From the NCBI GenBank assembly GCA_046542255.1, contig JBKHBT010000022.1, forward strand, positions 1 to 41,069: 41,069 nt of DNA. Reading direction: 5' to 3'. A program made the translations under genes and the position numbers. Origin of the DNA: JBKHBT01 sp046542255. GTDB lineage: Bacteria > UBP14 > UBA6098 > JBKHBT01. Below, one piece after another: positions 16,143 to 25,249 of the stretch (within the stretch, counting starts at the first letter, position 1; every line of letters begins with the position of its first letter). The notes under the pieces are model-generated. The model was not told the DNA's origin and ran no database searches. It saw only the letters and a list, made by a program, of their open reading frames with translations.

Positions 16143-18230
16143 ATGTTAGAAAGACTCGAACAAATACCAGGAATAGGCCCCAAGAGGGCAAAGACATTGC
16201 GCGAAATCGGTATCAAAGATATTCGCAGCCTTCTGGCATTTTTCCCTAATCGATACATATTTCGAGATTCCATATCAGAAGTAGAAGGTGCAAAGGATGG
16301 CGACAATATTACGCTTCTGGGTACAGTCGAAGGTGCGAAATATATCCGGCCCAGAAGACTGCTAAAAATCGAATTTACCGATACAGCAAGCAATCCATTC
16401 TCGATTTTTCTATATGGCCCAAGAGGCAGGATTAATGCATTTCCTGTCGATAAACAGTATCTGATCTGGGGGAAAATCCAGAATGGCAATGGCGATTACT
16501 ATTTCATCCATCCACAATTGGAGGCTATCGGGCAGGAAGATGAGATTACGAGCATCGATGATACATTCAAGTATTTTCCTGTATATCCGATGCGACAGAA
16601 GCTTCGTGAAAACAATCTCTCGGAAAGGGTCCTGCATAAATGTATCAAATATGCCGCCAAGGCCAATCTCAAATTCTATAAAGACCCTCTGCCAGAAGAG
16701 ATCAGGAAGCGAAATGACCTTATCGAGCTTTCTCATGCGATATGGCATCTACACTTTCCCGATAATCGCGAAGATATAGAAAAGGCCAGGCGAAGATTTG
16801 CATTCACAGAGCTATTTGAAAGGCAATCGATTTTTGAGCTTCGCAGGAGGCTTTCTCAGAGAGTCGATTCGCCCGTCATTCAGCCCGGCGAGAAATATGA
16901 GGCGTTCCAATCGATGCTGGGATTTGAGCTTACCAATGCCCAGAAACTCGCATGGATGGACATTCTGCGAAATATCGCCAGTGGCAATCGCATGACAAGG
17001 CTCTTGCAGGGAGATGTCGGAAGCGGTAAGACCATCCTTGCGATGCTTGCTGCTGTGGCGGCAATCGATTCTGGACTACAGGTCGCTTTTATTATTCCAA
17101 GTACAGTGCTTTCATATCAGCATTTCAAAAATTTTGAAAAAGCAATGGAAAAGCTGGATATTCCTATCGCGCTACTGACGGGGAAAACAAAACCCCGCAG
17201 GCGAGAACACTTTCTAAGAAATATCAAAACAGGGTATTATAAATTAGTCATCGGAACACAGGCGCTACTCAGCGATAAGGTTGTTTTCAAAGACCTGGGC
17301 CTTGTAATAATAGATGAGCAACATAAATTCGGCGTTTCTCAGAGGATGCGCCTTCTGGAGAAACAGACGACTGCACATTTTATCATGATGAGCGCAACGC
17401 CGATACCAAGGACATGCGCCCTCGCCGACTACGGCGATTTGGATATCACATCTGTCAAAGCTTTGCCGAACCATCAGGCGGGAAGAAGGACATTTCTCAG
17501 GAATAAAAATGCAAGAGAAAATGTATATGATTTCATTGAAGATAAGATCAACAAGAATCAGCGTGCCTTTGTTGTTTACCCAATAATCGAGGATTCGGAG
17601 AAGATGTCTGTGGAATCTGCGAAAAAGGGCTATGAAAATCTTTGCAAAAAATTCGGCAAAGATAATGTCGCATTTCTCCATGGAAGAATGCCAGAAGAAC
17701 GCAAAGTCAAAACCTTTCAGGCTTTTTCAGATGGCAAGTTTAAGATACTCGCAGCAACCAGCGTTATAGAAGTGGGAATCGATATTCCCGAGGCGACGGT
17801 TATGCTCATAGAAGATGCCGATTTCTTCGGCCTCTCACAGCTTCATCAGCTTCGGGGAAGAATAGGCCGCGGCAAAAAAGAAGGATATTGCATTTTGATT
17901 ACCAGGGCAAAACCCGAATCGGAATCATTCGAAAGGCTCAAGATGTTTGCTGAAACAGAAGACGGTTTCGAGATTTCGGAGATAGACCTCGAGTTAAGAG
18001 GCGAGGGCGAATTGCTGGGCAGGACACAAAGCGGAGTCAATTTCCTTCGATATGCAAAATGGCATGGTGAAGAAAATATGCTCGAAATAACAACAGAAGA
18101 GGCAAAAAAGCTCTTTGAGAAAGACTCCAATGAACTTCGTATATGGATGAAATATATTATTAAAAATTATGGGCTTCCCGATGGCGAAGGTAATCCATTC
18201 GAAAAAAACACGCCCGAAGCAGCTTTGTAA
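16143..18230 (+). CDS. recG: ATP-dependent DNA helicase RecG
   Basis: A 695-residue superfamily 2 helicase that remodels stalled forks and branch-migrates Holliday junctions. An N-terminal helix-hairpin-helix (LEQIPGIGPKRAKTL, 5-19) and wedge OB domain (about 50-130) precede the motor: Walker A GDVGSGKT at 290-297, DEQH at 391-394, MSATPIPRT, the HGRMPEERK segment, TSVIEVGIDIP and QLHQLRGRIGRGKKEGYC. The C-terminal GEGELLGRTQSG motif is also present. Length is normal. The ATG has CAGG 5 nt upstream. It begins a plus-strand run of four closely spaced genes (recG, GGDEF-AAA fusion, DUF366, DUF1844); the gap to the next gene is 25 nt. Confidence 0.97.
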   Translation: MLERLEQIPGIGPKRAKTLREIGIKDIRSLLAFFPNRYIFRDSISEVEGAKDGDNITLLGTVEGAKYIRPRRLLKIEFTDTASNPFSIFLYGPRGRINAFPVDKQYLIWGKIQNGNGDYYFIHPQLEAIGQEDEITSIDDTFKYFPVYPMRQKLRENNLSERVLHKCIKYAAKANLKFYKDPLPEEIRKRNDLIELSHAIWHLHFPDNREDIEKARRRFAFTELFERQSIFELRRRLSQRVDSPVIQPGEKYEAFQSMLGFELTNAQKLAWMDILRNIASGNRMTRLLQGDVGSGKTILAMLAAVAAIDSGLQVAFIIPSTVLSYQHFKNFEKAMEKLDIPIALLTGKTKPRRREHFLRNIKTGYYKLVIGTQALLSDKVVFKDLGLVIIDEQHKFGVSQRMRLLEKQTTAHFIMMSATPIPRTCALADYGDLDITSVKALPNHQAGRRTFLRNKNARENVYDFIEDKINKNQRAFVVYPIIEDSEKMSVESAKKGYENLCKKFGKDNVAFLHGRMPEERKVKTFQAFSDGKFKILAATSVIEVGIDIPEATVMLIEDADFFGLSQLHQLRGRIGRGKKEGYCILITRAKPESESFERLKMFAETEDGFEISEIDLELRGEGELLGRTQSGVNFLRYAKWHGEENMLEITTEEAKKLFEKDSNELRIWMKYIIKNYGLPDGEGNPFEKNTPEAAL

Positions 18231-18255
18231 AAAAATATATGATCGGAAAGTAATT

Positions 18256-21200
18256 ATGCCAAATGATAAAAATGAGCTTTTCCAGCTGGCCTATACCGAT
18301 GAGTTAACCGGACTTTACAATAGGCGATATCTCAAAACAAATATCAGAGGCTATATCCAAAAGCTCAAGAAAAAGGATTTGCCGCTTTGCTTTATCATGC
18401 TGGATATCGATAAGTTCAAAGATGTGAATGATACTTATGGACACTATGCCGGCGATAATCTACTTAAAGGTTTTGGAATACTCCTTAAAAAACTCGCTGC
18501 CGGAAAAGCGGTGCCAATTCGATATGCCGGCGATGAATTTGTCGTTATAATCCCAACCTATGATAAAAAAGCCGGCAAGGTCTTTGCAGATAAAGTCATC
18601 GAAATCCTTAGCAAAAGCAAGCTGAAGATTACTGATGAGGACAAAATCAAAATTTCAACCAGTATTGGCATAGCATCCTTTCCAAAGGATGCTGACAATT
18701 TTACCGATTTGCTGCAATGTGCCGATGCGGCTCTTTACAAGGCCAAAGAAAACGGTAGGGCACAGGCTTTTGTCTATCCCGATGATAAGAGAATGCTATC
18801 ATCGGATTTGCTATCTGCCATCTTTCCATTTAAGTCGCCTGTTGGAAGAGAAAAAGAGACCGATTATTTGCTAAATTATGTCCTTAGTGAAATTCCGGAA
18901 TTTCCGGTTATTACCGGTGAGCTTGGTGCGGGTAAATCATATCTTCTTGAGTGGGCAGAAAGACGTGCCTATCTAGAGAATCTACAGGTTTTTAACATCA
19001 CGGGATATTCATTTTGGAAGATGCAGCCTCTTGCAGCTCTTTTTTCCGGAATAGCTCATTATAGAGAAAAACATATTGGCCAATTTAAAGAGATTATCGA
19101 GTCGATGAAAAACGACCACGCCAGCCTTATCCTGGATAGATTGGAAATCGAAAAATCAGAAGAAGGCATCGATGCCGAGAAAATGGTCGCAGCTCCAACA
19201 GAATTTATGCTAAAATTACTCCAATCCGGTAAGACCATTCTGATTATCGATGATATGCAAAAACTCGATAATGATACAATTCGATTTATTAATTCTTTCT
19301 TGCATCAATTCCGTAAACAGCCCTGTTATCCGATTTTTGCCTATCAAATATCCCGTGCCGACCCTACCGGAATGATACCACTAATGAGTCAATTGCCACT
19401 GATTCAGAATCGAATAAAGCCGATTAACCTATCAAATTTCAAAAGAGAAGATATCGATTGTTTTATCGATGAGATAACTGGCGAACAAGAAGTTTTCAGT
19501 AAAGAGCAGAAGGATATTATATTCGAAAATAGCGATGGCAGGCCGCTTCTTGTTTCCGAGACCTTCAAACACCTACTAATATCGAAGAAACTTTACTATG
19601 ATATAGATAGATGGGTACTACAAGACTTAGAAGAGCAAGACCTTAAAATGTCTCTGCATCATATTGCCAATTCCAAGATAGAGCTACTCGATAGCGAGAC
19701 CCGTGATATTCTCACTAATGCCGCCATGATAGGCGAAAGCTTCGATATCAAGACACTTTCGGAATTGACCGATATCGAAGAGACAGAACTTCAGGAATTA
19801 TTGCGCCAGGCAGAAGATATGCATATCATCACCGAAGCCGAAGGCCAAACAGGCGACTTCCGATTCGTAAATGTAATCGATATCAATGCTTTTACCGATA
19901 GAATATCGCAGAAAGAACAAAATAAGCTCCATCAGAAAATTGCCGAAATTCAGGAAAGATTCTATAAAGATGACAAATCGCGAGTACTGGGCCGATTGAT
20001 GTTCCATCTTAATCAGGGAGCACACTGGCGACAGGCAGCGCAGCTTTTCAGGACTTCGGATACTTCTTACATCTCCGGCAAAGTATCCGACAAACAGCTT
20101 AATAAACTGCAGCAAAGAACATTAACACGCTCGATTGCAGAAGAAACGCCTCTGGATGACGAAGATTTGAAAAAAGCAGTACGCTCTGTTCGGAATCTCA
20201 AGATTGCGATCATGAATCTCAAACTTTATCCCAAATCTAATGAAAATGTAAAACGCTCGATCGAAAAGGTATATGACGACCTTCAGTATTTTTTCACCAA
20301 AACCGAGGGATTTACAATTTCTGCCACCCGCGACTCTCTAATCATCAATGGCTCTGAACCACCTCCAAAAGAAGTCGGGACGCTGGCCGAAGATATCTAT
20401 GAGCTTTTCAACTCGATGAATCTAAAGGGAATTACATTTGTCCATAATATGACATATAAAGAGCTACTCGGTTTTCTTGAAATCCTTACCATCGGAAAAG
20501 ACGAAAAGCTAAACTGGGACCAAAAACTGGAAGAGAAGAATATCGAGAATATTCTTCCCGATAGAAAAGTCTATGTCGCAGTTGGCGAGCACAGGATAGT
20601 AATGAGCCAGGATGAAAAAATCGTGGTCGGCAAAGGCGAAAAGTCCGAAGGCGCAGAAGTAGATCCAGAGAAATCAGCAGCACTCATGGAAGACTATCGC
20701 GGACTAATCGATGATTTCAAAAAGGAATCTAAAAAGCTTTTGGAAAAGCTGAAAAACTCAGGCCTTAAATCAGACGATATTGTTAAACTTCAATCGGTTA
20801 TGGAGCTAATTAGCAAAAAAGACAGCCTATCTCAACAGGAAAAACCGAATTCTGGTGCGGATTTACCAGTTCAAAACCAGCTACCTGTTAAGCAGGAGCA
20901 GGAAAAAATCCAACCGGACCACAAAACAGATCAGATGAGTGCCGAAGATATCCAAAGCCTACTTTTCGACCTCGCCAGCAATGATCAGGATACAAGAGCT
21001 ATGGCTCTGGCAAGGCTCGCCAAACTCGACAAAAAGTTGCCACTTATAATTTTCAATTATATTAGTTCAACGAATAATCTAAAAGCCAATAGAAGGGCAG
21101 CATATCTGATAAAAACTCAGGGCGATAATGCTATTCGCGCTTTTCTCAATTTTATTCGGCCAGGTACTCCCATAAAGAAATTCCAGGCTATTATAAACAT

Positions 21201-21741
21201 ACTCGATGTATTTGCCGAAAGCGAGAGCCTTTATCGGAAAATCAAAGAGTTGGTCCCCTTTGTCGATACACACTATCTTACGATGCTACAAATTCTTGTT
21301 AAAAAGCTACCGGCAGAAAAAACGCAAAATCTTACGGCCTATATTTTCGAAACATCTAATGATGAAGCCCGTATTCATATGCTTAGAACACCAGAATTTC
21401 TGAAGCAAAGAGGGCTTTCTGTTTATATCAAGCCCTGGCTCGAGAAGCCGCCTGTTTTCGGAAAGCCTGTTCCGCCCCATCTTATGCTCGATGCTGCAAG
21501 AGCCGCCGGTGAATTACCGGATGCAGACGATGAGATGATTGATATGCTGAAAAATCTTGTAAAACCATCCGGATTTTTATCCTTTAGAAGTAAAGTACCA
21601 GAAAAAATCAGGACTGCGGCACTTTGGTCTCTTACCAGACTCGGGCCAAAGGATTTGCCCGAACTAATGAAAAAACTTATTAAGGATAAAAATAGAACAA
21701 TAGCTGTGCAGGCCAAGAAATATCTAAATAATAAATTTTAA
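18256..21741 (+). CDS. GGDEF diguanylate cyclase fused to AAA/STAND ATPase and HEAT-like repeats
   Basis: 1161 residues from an ATG with GGAAAG 6-7 nt upstream; an open frame starting inside recG at 18169 is not used. Residues 1-175 form a GGDEF domain: MLDIDKFK (metal ligand around Asp50), YGHYAGDNLL, and the signature RYAGDEF (Ala at the first Gly, a tolerated variant) at 89-95. The RxxD inhibitory site is absent. A P-loop ATPase of the Orc1/STAND type follows, with VGREKE, Walker A GELGAGKS at 221-228 and Walker B ILIIDDMQ near 328. After a helical winged-helix-like part (about 430-600) and a coiled region rich in Lys/Glu, the C-terminus (about 900-1161) has HEAT-like helices. It probably makes c-di-GMP under control of nucleotide and partner binding. 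No receptor or membrane segment is seen. Confidence 0.88.
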   Translation: MPNDKNELFQLAYTDELTGLYNRRYLKTNIRGYIQKLKKKDLPLCFIMLDIDKFKDVNDTYGHYAGDNLLKGFGILLKKLAAGKAVPIRYAGDEFVVIIPTYDKKAGKVFADKVIEILSKSKLKITDEDKIKISTSIGIASFPKDADNFTDLLQCADAALYKAKENGRAQAFVYPDDKRMLSSDLLSAIFPFKSPVGREKETDYLLNYVLSEIPEFPVITGELGAGKSYLLEWAERRAYLENLQVFNITGYSFWKMQPLAALFSGIAHYREKHIGQFKEIIESMKNDHASLILDRLEIEKSEEGIDAEKMVAAPTEFMLKLLQSGKTILIIDDMQKLDNDTIRFINSFLHQFRKQPCYPIFAYQISRADPTGMIPLMSQLPLIQNRIKPINLSNFKREDIDCFIDEITGEQEVFSKEQKDIIFENSDGRPLLVSETFKHLLISKKLYYDIDRWVLQDLEEQDLKMSLHHIANSKIELLDSETRDILTNAAMIGESFDIKTLSELTDIEETELQELLRQAEDMHIITEAEGQTGDFRFVNVIDINAFTDRISQKEQNKLHQKIAEIQERFYKDDKSRVLGRLMFHLNQGAHWRQAAQLFRTSDTSYISGKVSDKQLNKLQQRTLTRSIAEETPLDDEDLKKAVRSVRNLKIAIMNLKLYPKSNENVKRSIEKVYDDLQYFFTKTEGFTISATRDSLIINGSEPPPKEVGTLAEDIYELFNSMNLKGITFVHNMTYKELLGFLEILTIGKDEKLNWDQKLEEKNIENILPDRKVYVAVGEHRIVMSQDEKIVVGKGEKSEGAEVDPEKSAALMEDYRGLIDDFKKESKKLLEKLKNSGLKSDDIVKLQSVMELISKKDSLSQQEKPNSGADLPVQNQLPVKQEQEKIQPDHKTDQMSAEDIQSLLFDLASNDQDTRAMALARLAKLDKKLPLIIFNYISSTNNLKANRRAAYLIKTQGDNAIRAFLNFIRPGTPIKKFQAIINILDVFAESESLYRKIKELVPFVDTHYLTMLQILVKKLPAEKTQNLTAYIFETSNDEARIHMLRTPEFLKQRGLSVYIKPWLEKPPVFGKPVPPHLMLDAARAAGELPDADDEMIDMLKNLVKPSGFLSFRSKVPEKIRTAALWSLTRLGPKDLPELMKKLIKDKNRTIAVQAKKYLNNKF

Positions 21742-21758
21742 TATCAAAAGGAGTCTTA

Positions 21759-22334
21759 GTGTTTAGACTAAATTGTAAGATATTAAATAGAGAAATGTCG
21801 ATGACCAAAGATGCATTATTTCCACAATGGGCGCTTGATAAATTCGATATAATCGGCGACTCGATTGTGGCTTTCAAAGGCCCATTTGATATGACCGAAG
21901 AAGAATTCTACAATCTCTCGGAAAAAAGGCCGGGAGAGCTCAAGCTTTCTGGGAAGGAAATGTTGCATTTTATCATCGAACATTTCAATAATAAAATCAG
22001 CTTATCTGTATATCGGCAGTATTTGTTGGTTAGTATTGTCGAGGAAAAGCTTGTTAGAAGAAAGACAAAAGTTGGTATAATTCGCTGGGGCGAAGATATT
22101 TACGATGAGGATAAAATTCTATCTGTCTCTGTGATAACTGCAAATGCAGTCTCAACAAAAATCCATCTCGGCCTTTTTATCGAAGATGACGAAGATAACG
22201 GCATCCGCGGGCTAAAACATTTCGATATATTACCCGAAGAATTCGCTGAAATCGCCGTCAGCCAATATCGCGCAGAATTCAAGAGATTAGCAGATAAAAC
22301 AAGTACAATAAGGATACTTAGTCAAAATGAATAA
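21759..22334 (+). CDS. DUF366 family protein
   Basis: 191 residues, GTG start with AAAAGGAG 5 nt upstream, which decides the start. The sequence fits the DUF366 family of archaea and deep-branching bacteria: WALDKFDIIGDSIVAFKG, then EMLHFIIEHF, a YRQYLLVSIVEEKL segment, and ILSVSVITANAVSTKIHLGL. Biochemical function of the family is not known to me. No membrane segment or nucleotide-binding loop is seen. It overlaps the next gene by 8 nt, so the two are expressed together. Confidence 0.8.
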   Translation: MFRLNCKILNREMSMTKDALFPQWALDKFDIIGDSIVAFKGPFDMTEEEFYNLSEKRPGELKLSGKEMLHFIIEHFNNKISLSVYRQYLLVSIVEEKLVRRKTKVGIIRWGEDIYDEDKILSVSVITANAVSTKIHLGLFIEDDEDNGIRGLKHFDILPEEFAEIAVSQYRAEFKRLADKTSTIRILSQNE

Positions 22335-22632
22335 AAAAAAAGATATTATACGCGAAGGCATACCAGAATCCGAGTTATTTGGAAAATTAGTCGCCATGCT
22401 CCATGTCGCAATGGCAGACCAAATGGGAATGGTGGAAAACCCGGTTACAGGCAAAAGACGCGAGCCGAATATACAGATGGCAGGAGAAACATTGGCAATG
22501 CTGGAGCTACTCCGAAAAAGAATGAATCTCGAGCCGGATGAAGTCATGGTCCTTGACAATGTACTTAATGACCTTAGAATGCGTTATACCGCTCTTGTCG
22601 ATAAAATGTTATATGAGGATAATAAAGAGTAA
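22327..22632 (+). CDS. DUF1844 family protein
   Basis: 101 residues, starting 8 nt before the end of the DUF366 gene. It fits the DUF1844 pattern: FGKLVAMLHVAMADQMGMV, then NPVTGKRREPNIQMAGETLAML, then VLDNVLNDLRMRYTAL. These are small, largely helical cytosolic proteins of unknown role, common in Gram-negative anaerobes and Deltaproteobacteria. It closes the recG run; the next 345 nt are non-coding apart from the regulatory elements of the sulfur genes. Confidence 0.78.
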   Translation: MNKKKDIIREGIPESELFGKLVAMLHVAMADQMGMVENPVTGKRREPNIQMAGETLAMLELLRKRMNLEPDEVMVLDNVLNDLRMRYTALVDKMLYEDNKE

Positions 22633-22693
22633 ACAGCAATCGATATAAGTTAGATCTGTTCCTGCAAATTTTTTATCTATCCAATAAAATTGC

Positions 22694-22734
22694 TTGACAA
22701 GCTATCAAATCCTAATATATTGATATTAGGATTT
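22694..22734 (+). promoter_or_regulatory. Sulfur-operon promoter with overlapping 12-bp operator
   Basis: TTGACA (22694-22699), a 16-nt spacer and TATATT (22716-22721) are overlapped by a perfect inverted repeat AAATCCTAATAT-N4-ATATTAGGATTT (22707-22734). A 12-bp palindrome across the spacer and -10 is the classic position for an ArsR-family repressor, and an ArsR gene is the second gene downstream. A leader of about 250 nt would precede the first ATG. Confidence 0.65.
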
Positions 22735-22795
22735 TGCGATATGATGGTCGAATTAGGTAAGTTATAGACGTAAAAGAAGCAAATAAAATATTGAA

Positions 22796-22816
22796 ATTTA
22801 CAAGATATTTGTAAAT
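22796..22816. promoter_or_regulatory. Second inverted repeat in the sulfur-operon leader
   Basis: ATTTACAA-N5-TTGTAAAT, a perfect 8-bp inverted repeat in the gene-free stretch 22633-22977. It is A+T-rich and could be a second regulator site; its half-site differs from that of the 22707-22734 palindrome. Nothing else is recognisable in this stretch. Confidence 0.35.
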
Positions 22817-22977
22817 CTCTTGCTATTTTGTTAAAATTTAGTAAATTCAAAAGTTCTGTTTTGAGAAGTTATCTAAGCTGATGGACTTTTGAATTTGTTT
22901 TGAAATGACCAAATTTTATCTTTCAAATGAATCATAAATGAACAGACGTGTCATTCAAACAAACAAAGGAGGTTTTG

Positions 22978-23331
22978 ATGGGTAAGATTGCGATTTCGGT
23001 CAATGGAACCGAGCATAAGAATCTTTATCCGCCCTTCATCATCGGTGCATCAGCAATAGCTTCCGGTGATGATTTGATTTATTATTTCAATCCGGAGGCT
23101 GCTCCGGCTCTGAAAAAGGGAGTCTTCGAAGATGTCAAGGGCGAAGGGTATCCTGACCTTATCGATCTTGTCGAGGGCGTACAGCTTCTTGGTGGGAGGA
23201 TCCTGATGTGCGAGCTTGGCCTCGAAGTACACAAAATCAAAAAAGAGGAGCTGAGAGATGGCGTCGAAATTGTCGGAGCGACTACATTTGTGGCCGAAAT
23301 TTCAGACGCAACGCTTTCGTTCTCTTTCTAA
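22978..23331 (+). CDS. DsrE-family sulfur-relay protein
   Basis: 117 residues from an ATG preceded by AAAGGAGG at 5 nt, one of the strongest ribosome-binding sites in the window; a GTG 30 nt upstream has none. The fold pattern is DsrE/DsrF/YchN-like: IAISVNGTE, a short helix, DDLIYYFNPEAAPALKKGV, GVQLLGGRILMCELGLEVH with a single Cys78, and GVEIVGATTFV near the end. Cys78 is in the position of the persulfide-carrying Cys of the family. As the first gene of the sulfur set, beside ArsR and TusA, it probably accepts or relays sulfane sulfur in the cytosol. A DsrF/H partner is not present. Confidence 0.82.
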   Translation: MGKIAISVNGTEHKNLYPPFIIGASAIASGDDLIYYFNPEAAPALKKGVFEDVKGEGYPDLIDLVEGVQLLGGRILMCELGLEVHKIKKEELRDGVEIVGATTFVAEISDATLSFSF

Positions 23332-23353
23332 ATGCCTGAAAGGTGATGGTCAA

Positions 23354-23629
23354 ATGAATAAAAACGAAATTGAAAGACTTTCAGAAATCTTTAAAGCACT
23401 CGGTAATAAGTGGCGTTTGCAGATGGTTCTTGGTATCTATGAAGACGAATGCAATGTATCAAGAATTGTCGAAAAGCTAGGCCTTCCCCAATCTACTGTA
23501 TCACAGCATCTGAGCGTGCTTCGCTCAAGAGGAATAATTACTGGAAGAAGAGAAGGCAAAAGAGTCTGTTATAAAGTTACCGATGAGACCGTCATCTGCA
23601 TGATAAAGGCATTAAAAAAAGAAAGCTAA
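23354..23629 (+). CDS. ArsR-family winged-helix regulator
   Basis: 91 residues from an ATG with AAAGGTGA about 7 nt upstream; longer in-frame starts overlap the DsrE-like gene. The winged helix is clear: FKALGNKWRLQMVLGI, recognition helix LPQSTVSQHLSVLRSRGII, and wing GRREGKRVCYKV. It has three Cys: Cys33 (EDECNVS), Cys72 (RVCYKV) and Cys82 (VICMIK). The classical ELCVCDI metal site is absent. Two Cys, one early and one in the last helix, recall persulfide-responsive ArsR repressors such as SqrR and BigR, although exact alignment was not possible. It most likely represses the operon from the palindrome at 22707-22734. Confidence 0.9.
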   Translation: MNKNEIERLSEIFKALGNKWRLQMVLGIYEDECNVSRIVEKLGLPQSTVSQHLSVLRSRGIITGRREGKRVCYKVTDETVICMIKALKKES

Positions 23630-23777
23630 ACACCGTTATATAGCAAACTTCTTTATGGAGTGAGCTTTATTTTTTTGGGTCATATATCGTATTATCAACA
23701 TGTAAGGATATAGTGATATTGCGATACCAAAAAGACAGTAATTAATAAAATAATTTAATTCTAAAATTGGAGGAATC

Positions 23778-24005
23778 ATGGATTATGATCATCAGCTCAA
23801 CGCTACAGGACTTTCCTGCCCAATGCCTATACTCAAGCTCGCAAAAGCAATGAAAGGCCTCAAATCCGGAGAAGTTCTCGAGATGAAGGGGACAGACCCC
23901 GGCTCAAAAACCGATGTACCCAAATGGTGCGATAAGACTGGCAATGAATTCTTAGAGACAAAAGAAGAAGATGGCGTAAATATTTTTTATATCAAAAAGA
24001 AGTAG
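23778..24005 (+). CDS. tusA: TusA-family sulfur carrier protein
   Basis: 75 residues with the defining GLSCPMPILKLAKAM motif; Cys14 carries the persulfide. GGAGG is 4 nt before the ATG. Cytosolic TusA moves sulfane sulfur between rhodaneses, DsrE proteins and biosynthetic acceptors; genes pairing TusA with a YeeE/YedE permease, as in the next gene, are common. The 148-nt gap to the ArsR gene may hold a separate promoter, but none stands out. Confidence 0.95.
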   Translation: MDYDHQLNATGLSCPMPILKLAKAMKGLKSGEVLEMKGTDPGSKTDVPKWCDKTGNEFLETKEEDGVNIFYIKKK

Positions 24006-24037
24006 TTCGGGCGTAAGCCTTATTAGAAAGGGGTTTT

Positions 24038-25240
24038 ATGTCAGAACAGACAGATAGCGCATTAAAGCAGCTATGGAAATCATTATTTGGACATTCCTGG
24101 CCGGTGTATATCGGCGGAATAATTCTCGCAACATTGAATATTCTGTTATTCATTGTATATAAACCCTGGGGCGGTACAGGCACTTATATTAGCTGGGGCC
24201 AGAATTTCTATAAGATATTTGGTATGTATAAAGATTCTCCCGGCATTTTCGGCCATATGTATGGCCTTTTGGGAGTTGTGACCGTTCTTGGAGCATTTGT
24301 CGCTGCGCTTTTCTCGAAGGAATTTGCTATTCGTATTCCGCCTATTGGCGAGCTTTTTAAGGGCTTCCTTGGCGGGATATTGATGGCTATCGGTTGCACT
24401 ATCGGGCTTGGTTGCACCGTTGGCGGCTTTCTGAGCGGATGGCCGGCAATGTCTGCTGGAGGAGTTATACTTGTCCTGGGTTTCGTGCTTGGGACTTGGA
24501 TTGCACTCAAATACCTGCTATGGGAAATGGAACATCTACCCAAAATGAGCATGGGCAAAAGCTTCAACTGGCTAAGTTCAAAGAAAAAAAGCAAATTGCA
24601 GCCAATTATTGGATGGATTGTTACTTTGGCCGTCCTTATCGGCGGTTCGATTATTTACAAAGAAAAGTATGCATTTACATGGTTTCTGATTCTTGGCTTT
24701 ATTATCGGCCTTGTTCTTCAGAAATCGAGGTTTTGTATAGTCAGGGCATTTCGTGAGCCTTTTATGACAGGCGAGTCGGAAGCACCCATCGGTGTTATGG
24801 CAGCGATAATTGTAACATTACTTGGCTTTACTGTAATCAAATATATGGGAGTAGGCGCATCGACGCTCGGCGGTGCAAGGATTCTTGCAATGACATGGGT
24901 CAGCGCAAATTTCTGGCTGAATGCACTCATCGGCGGAACAATATTCGGCTTTGGAATGACTATTGCCGGCGGATGTGCTGTTGGTTGCCTATGGCGTGTC
25001 GGCGAAGGACAGGTCAAGCTATGGATGGCGGCGATTGGATTTCTTTTAATGGCGCCGATTTCACAGCAATATATCGCAGCTCCTTTTCTTAGGATACTGC
25101 CCGAAAGCACTCAGAAAGCGATATTCCTGCCAGATGTAATCGGCTATGCCGGCGGCGTGCTCTTAATCGCATTTATTATTCTATTATGGTATATCTTTGT
25201 TAAATGGAATGAAAGAACCGGAAAATTTACGGCATTATAA
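24038..25240 (+). CDS. YeeE/YedE (TsuA-like) thiosulfate/sulfur permease
   Basis: 400 residues, about ten membrane helices, in the fused two-repeat form. Hallmark cysteine motifs are AIGCTIGLGCTVGGF (Cys120, Cys126), KSRFCIVRAFRE (Cys233) and AGGCAVGCLWRVGEGQ (Cys313, Cys317). Family members carry thiosulfate or related sulfur species across the inner membrane by relay along Cys. AAAGGGG precedes the ATG. The gene lies between tusA and a rhodanese lipoprotein gene, so the imported sulfur can go straight to TusA. Substrate (thiosulfate, polysulfide or persulfide) is inferred from context only. Confidence 0.93.
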   Translation: MSEQTDSALKQLWKSLFGHSWPVYIGGIILATLNILLFIVYKPWGGTGTYISWGQNFYKIFGMYKDSPGIFGHMYGLLGVVTVLGAFVAALFSKEFAIRIPPIGELFKGFLGGILMAIGCTIGLGCTVGGFLSGWPAMSAGGVILVLGFVLGTWIALKYLLWEMEHLPKMSMGKSFNWLSSKKKSKLQPIIGWIVTLAVLIGGSIIYKEKYAFTWFLILGFIIGLVLQKSRFCIVRAFREPFMTGESEAPIGVMAAIIVTLLGFTVIKYMGVGASTLGGARILAMTWVSANFWLNALIGGTIFGFGMTIAGGCAVGCLWRVGEGQVKLWMAAIGFLLMAPISQQYIAAPFLRILPESTQKAIFLPDVIGYAGGVLLIAFIILLWYIFVKWNERTGKFTAL

Positions 25241-25249
25241 GGAGAAATG

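Noticed and set aside
16016..16489. Amino-terminal extension of the exonuclease frame
   Set aside because: It overlaps recG on the opposite strand, and the catalytic ExoI motif starts right after the ATG at 16015.
18169..18255. Start of the GGDEF protein inside recG
   Set aside because: The ATG at 18256 has a good ribosome-binding site and leads straight into the GGDEF domain; the upstream part is recG in another frame.
22948..22977. GTG start for the DsrE-like gene
   Set aside because: No ribosome-binding site; AAAGGAGG lies 5 nt before the ATG at 22978.
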